Source: Oleispira antarctica RB-8
Lineage (GTDB): Bacteria; Pseudomonadota; Gammaproteobacteria; Pseudomonadales; Oceanobacteraceae
Assembly: GCA_000967895.1 (NCBI GenBank)
Contig: FO203512.1
Coordinates: 569,582-633,581, forward strand
Direction: 5' to 3'
DNA length: 64,000 bases
The notes under the pieces: generated by a model
What the model saw: the letters and a program-made list of their open reading frames with translations, nothing else
Databases searched by the model: none
What the model was told of the DNA's origin: nothing
Made by a program: the position numbers and the translations under genes
Shown: positions 60,536-64,000 of the stretch, one piece after another
Position numbering within the stretch: position 1 is the stretch's first letter
Layout of the letters: each line of letters begins with the position of its first letter

Positions 60536-61363
60536 ATGAGCCAACAAGAATTTGAAACACTGATAGTACAAGATCACAATCCGGTATTACGTGTCATTTT
60601 AAACCGCCCGAAACTGGCCAATGCCATGAATCTTGTCATGGTGAATGAACTCATGGCAGTAATGGAAAAAGTTGAACAAGAAAACTACCGCGTATTAATT
60701 ATTAGTGGTGGTAATGGCAACTTTTGTGCGGGCGGAGATATTAAAGACATGCAATCAGCGGGTGCTGATAAGAAGGCTTTAATTGAACTCAATCGTGCCT
60801 TTGGTCACATGATCACTAAAGCTAATCACCTTCCTTGTGCTGTTATTTGTGCATTAGAAGGTGCCGTATTAGGTGGTGGTTTTGGTTTGGCTTGTGTTTC
60901 CGATTTAGCGATCGCCGTTGAGAAAACTCAATTTGGTTTACCAGAAACCTCGTTAGGCATTATTCCTGCACAAATTGCTCCGTTTGTCGTGCAGCGCATT
61001 GGCTTAACTCAAACCCGCCGCTTAGCCTTATTCGGCAATCGTATCAAAGCACAAGAAGCGTTGAACCTTGGCTTGATTCATCAGGTTGTAGAAAATAACG
61101 ATCAGCTAGAAGACTCCGTTATGCAAGCCATTAAACTTGCACTTAAATGCGCACCACAAGCATCGCAAACTACTAAAGCTTTAATTCATAATGTCGGTGA
61201 GCAAGACCTTGATTCGTTATTAGATCAAGCGGCTAATAATTTTGCTGATGCCGTGATGGGTGAGGGGCGTGAAGGTGGTGCTGCGTTTATGCAAAAACGA
61301 TCACCCGCTTGGGCAGATGTTGCATTGGTATCAGAGCACGCCATAAAGGAAAAAACATCATGA
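60536..61363 (+). CDS. atuE: Isohexenylglutaconyl-CoA hydratase (enoyl-CoA hydratase family)
   Basis: 275 residues. Crotonase fold with NFCAGGDIKDM and the oxyanion segment ALEGAVLGGGFGLACVSDLA (cited by GAVLGGGFGLA). Hydrates the carboxylated intermediate to 3-hydroxy-3-isohexenylglutaryl-CoA. Its stop overlaps the atuF ATG by four bases (ATGA), so it is translationally coupled to atuF. Confidence 0.85.
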   Translation: MSQQEFETLIVQDHNPVLRVILNRPKLANAMNLVMVNELMAVMEKVEQENYRVLIISGGNGNFCAGGDIKDMQSAGADKKALIELNRAFGHMITKANHLPCAVICALEGAVLGGGFGLACVSDLAIAVEKTQFGLPETSLGIIPAQIAPFVVQRIGLTQTRRLALFGNRIKAQEALNLGLIHQVVENNDQLEDSVMQAIKLALKCAPQASQTTKALIHNVGEQDLDSLLDQAANNFADAVMGEGREGGAAFMQKRSPAWADVALVSEHAIKEKTS

Positions 61364-63396
61364 ATTCTATTATTAAAAAAACGAAAGGCTTTACTAAAGT
61401 TCTCGTCGCTAACCGCGGCGAAATTGCAGTACGCGTTATTCGCTCTGCGCAATCGTTAGGTTATCGCACGGTTGCTGTATTTTCTGAAGCCGATGCAAAT
61501 GCACCTCACGTTAGTATTGCCGATGAAGCCATTTGTATTGGTGCTTCTGCTGTTGGTGAAAGCTACTTAGTTGCAGAAAAATTAATTGCCGCAGCGAAGA
61601 AAACCGGTGCAGATGCAATTCACCCAGGTTACGGTTTCTTATCTGAAAACTCAGCTTTCGCCAAAGCTTGCGTGGATGCCGACATAGTATTCATTGGCCC
61701 GCGTCCCGATGCCATTGATTTAATGGGCAGCAAGCGTCATTCAAAAATAGCCATGATTGCGGCAGGTGTTCCTTGCATCCCTGGTTATGAAGGCGCTGAT
61801 CAATCAGATGATGCATTAAGAAATGCTGCGATTGAAATCGGTATGCCTGTGATGCTAAAAGCCAGTGCAGGTGGTGGTGGCCGAGGCATGCGTCTAGTCA
61901 CTGATGCGAATGACCTCGATGAATTGATTAAATCGGCACGTTCAGAAGCGTTGAATGCCTTTGGTAATGGTGAGCTAATTATTGAAAAAGCCGTGATGCA
62001 GCCGCGCCATATTGAGATTCAAGTCTTTGCCGATAGCTTTGGTAATACGGTTTATTTGGGCGAGCGTGATTGTTCAGTACAACGTCGTCATCAAAAAGTA
62101 GTGGAAGAAGCGCCATCGCCGTTTGTTAATCCTGCTATGCGTAAATCGATGGGAGAAGCAGCGGTTAATGCGGCTAAGTCTTGTAATTATGTCGGTGCAG
62201 GTACTGTTGAGTTTTTAGCGGATAGTGACGGTAACTTTTACTTTTTAGAGATGAATACGCGTTTGCAAGTTGAGCATCCGGTGACGGAATTAATCACGGG
62301 GTTAGATTTAGTGGCGATGCAGTTACGCGTTGCGGCGGGTGATAAATTATCGATCAGCCAAGAAGATGTGACGCTTACAGGTCATGCGATGGAAGTGCGT
62401 TTATACGCCGAAGATCCTGGCGCGAATTTTATCCCACAAACGGGTTTATTAAATCTGTGGCAACCGGCTTCTGGTGATGGTGTCCGCATCGACTCCGGTA
62501 TTCAGCAAGGACAAACAATCAGTTCGTTTTATGATCCAATGCTGGCAAAAATTATTGCGTACGGTGAAAACCGAGAAGAAGCGCGTCGCCGTTTAGTGTG
62601 CGCCGTGGAAGACAGTAAGTTATTAGGTATTAAAGATAATCGTGCATTCTTAGCGTCTATTTTATGCAACGATACCTTTATTCAAGGTGAAGCAACGACC
62701 GCGTTTATCGGTGACGATTTTAGTCAAGATCCGAGCTTACAGCCGTTGGCCGCGCAGTATCGTGAAGTGGCGCTGGCCGCGAGTATTTTATCGGCAATCC
62801 AGTCAGGATCTTCTGGTTGGCAGAATAATAGAACGGGTAGCCGTATTATTAAATTGTCGTGTGAAGATCAAACCTTTGAACTTGCATTAACGGCGATTGA
62901 AAATACGATTACAGTTGATTTTGTTACTGAAGCTGCAGATACAAACAAAGAGTCGCAAGCTAAGGAAAAACAAACGATTAAGATAATTGAGCAATCTGAA
63001 GATATTTTAAAGTATGTGCAGGATGATGTCGTTCGCACGGTTACCTACAGTCAAACAAAAGGGGTAGGCGATGCGTTAGGTTGTAATCAAGTTCACTTAG
63101 CCGCGAGTTATGGAAATTTAACCTTTACCGATATTAGCTTGCAGTCGGCGAAGAAAAACAAAGGTGGATCAGATCAGGTATTAGCCTCGATGGATGGTGG
63201 TATGGTTGATGTCATGGTAAAGGTCGGTGATGTGGTAAACGTTGGCCAGACGTTAGCTGTTTTAGAAGCTATGAAAATGGAGCATCCGCTGAAAGCAGGC
63301 GTCGCTGGCACGATAGCCGAAGTATTAATAAAGGCAGGTGATCAAGTAAAAGGTCGACAGAAATTAATTCAGATTACAGCTTCAGCCGCTGAATAA
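61360..63396 (+). CDS. atuF: Geranyl-CoA carboxylase biotin (alpha) subunit
   Basis: 678 residues. Biotin carboxylase domain with KVLVANRGEIAVRVIRSAQ, the ATP-grasp loop KASAGGGGRGMR and FLEMNTRLQVEHPVTE; the C-terminal biotinyl domain has EAMKMEHP with biotinylated Lys639. Start at 61360 after AAAGGA; an in-frame start at 61309 inside atuE is unlikely. Partner of AtuC. Followed by atuG after 34 bp. Confidence 0.9.
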   Translation: MNSIIKKTKGFTKVLVANRGEIAVRVIRSAQSLGYRTVAVFSEADANAPHVSIADEAICIGASAVGESYLVAEKLIAAAKKTGADAIHPGYGFLSENSAFAKACVDADIVFIGPRPDAIDLMGSKRHSKIAMIAAGVPCIPGYEGADQSDDALRNAAIEIGMPVMLKASAGGGGRGMRLVTDANDLDELIKSARSEALNAFGNGELIIEKAVMQPRHIEIQVFADSFGNTVYLGERDCSVQRRHQKVVEEAPSPFVNPAMRKSMGEAAVNAAKSCNYVGAGTVEFLADSDGNFYFLEMNTRLQVEHPVTELITGLDLVAMQLRVAAGDKLSISQEDVTLTGHAMEVRLYAEDPGANFIPQTGLLNLWQPASGDGVRIDSGIQQGQTISSFYDPMLAKIIAYGENREEARRRLVCAVEDSKLLGIKDNRAFLASILCNDTFIQGEATTAFIGDDFSQDPSLQPLAAQYREVALAASILSAIQSGSSGWQNNRTGSRIIKLSCEDQTFELALTAIENTITVDFVTEAADTNKESQAKEKQTIKIIEQSEDILKYVQDDVVRTVTYSQTKGVGDALGCNQVHLAASYGNLTFTDISLQSAKKNKGGSDQVLASMDGGMVDVMVKVGDVVNVGQTLAVLEAMKMEHPLKAGVAGTIAEVLIKAGDQVKGRQKLIQITASAAE

Positions 63397-63430
63397 TTAA
63401 TTGAAAAATATTTAAAGTAAGGAATTTATT

Positions 63431-64000
63431 ATGAGTTCATTGAAAAATAAAACCATCATCATTACAGGCGCTAGCCGTGGAATCGGACGTGAAGTAGCTT
63501 TGGCGTGTGCGGCCGAAGGCGCAAACATTGTGATCGCGGCTAAGTCTGATCAGCCACATCCAAAATTGGACGGTACGATTCATTCGGTGGTGAAAGAAGT
63601 TGAAGAAGCGGGTGGTCAAGGTCTTGCCGTTAAAGTTGATGTGCGCAGTGAAGAAGACATTGATAACTTAATTAAGTTAACCGTAGAAAAATTTGGTGGC
63701 ATCGATGCGATTATTAATAACGCAGGCGCGATCGCTTTATCTGGGGTTGAGTCAACGCCGTTAAAGAAACTTGATTTGATGATGCAAGTGAATTTTCGTG
63801 CGGTATTTTTATTAAGCCAGAAAGCATTACCGTATTTGAAAAAATCAGAAAATGGTCACATCTTAAGTTTCTCACCTCCGTTAGATTTAGATCGTCGTTG
63901 GATGCGTAATCACTCACCGTATACATTAACCAAATACGGCATGTCGATGTTGACGATGGGTATGTCGGATGAATTTAAGCGTTATGGCATTGCGGTAAAC
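63431..64000 (+). CDS. atuG: Short-chain dehydrogenase AtuG (3' end outside window)
   Basis: 190 codons up to the window edge, no stop. Glycine motif TGASRGIG (about 13-20), NNAG at about 97-100, catalytic Ser in ILSFSPPLD and YTLTK motif. AAGTAAGGAATTT precedes the ATG at 63431. HSDL2/AtuG-type SDR, needed for terpenoid degradation in Pseudomonas; the exact substrate is not known from sequence. Confidence 0.88.
   Translation, partial: MSSLKNKTIIITGASRGIGREVALACAAEGANIVIAAKSDQPHPKLDGTIHSVVKEVEEAGGQGLAVKVDVRSEEDIDNLIKLTVEKFGGIDAIINNAGAIALSGVESTPLKKLDLMMQVNFRAVFLLSQKALPYLKKSENGHILSFSPPLDLDRRWMRNHSPYTLTKYGMSMLTMGMSDEFKRYGIAVN

Overview
The window reads as a contiguous chromosomal segment of a gammaproteobacterium with moderate-to-low GC. 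The likely host is a marine, Oceanospirillales/Pseudomonadales-like bacterium. This rests on two housekeeping blocks in the Pseudomonas-type order (proA-nadD-rsfS-rlmH-mrdA-rodA-mltB-rlpA-dacA-ybeD-lipB-lipA, and ispB | rplU-rpmA-obgE-proB), on proA and proB lying about 35 kb apart, and on an acyclic-terpene (atu) catabolic cluster. The genus is inference. I saw no rRNA, tRNA or CRISPR array.

Layout. 1-2 kb: 3' end of a large secreted calcium-binding protein built of exact 75-residue thrombospondin-type-3-like repeats. 2.2-5.0 kb: an LCM-type methyltransferase and a translationally coupled pair of membrane proteins with degenerate GGDEF domains. 5.1-16.4 kb: proline/NAD/ribosome-factor genes, the rod-shape and peptidoglycan block, then lipoate synthesis.

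16.4-19.3 kb: a decayed integron directly after lipA. It has a disrupted intI reading away from three cassettes (a DUF2059-like secreted protein, a 277-residue protein of unknown function and an 84-residue membrane protein), with two recognisable attC sites and one truncated one.

19.5-34.6 kb: accessory and metabolic genes. These include a flavin reductase, a dicarboxylate/amino-acid symporter, a periplasmic glutathione peroxidase, a flavin reductase-SDR fusion divergent from an iron-sulfur photolyase, an EEP-fold phosphatase/nuclease, a 38-residue lysine-rich microprotein, two GNAT proteins (one fused to a nitrilase domain), gdhA, EfpL, a DUF523-DUF1722 protein and an apparently active PAS-GGDEF cyclase. 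34.7-38.6 kb: ydcH, trxC, dsbD and ispB, with a tandemly duplicated block of 12-bp iterons in front of dsbD.

38.8-43.0 kb: rplU-rpmA-obgE-proB-kdsA. 43.0-48.8 kb: a CzcCBA-type heavy-metal efflux operon led by a small His-rich secreted protein. 49-52 kb: a split YeeE/YedE sulfur transporter, then a LysR regulator divergent from a DMT exporter and a tautomerase. 52-54.2 kb: an acyl-CoA synthetase and rpsT. 54.4-64 kb: atuR divergent from atuA-atuC-(659-bp palindrome-rich gap)-atuD-atuE-atuF-atuG. This set is expected to convert citronellyl/geranyl-CoA by dehydrogenation, biotin-dependent carboxylation and hydration; atuB is missing from its usual place. A perfect dyad between atuR and atuA is the likely AtuR operator.
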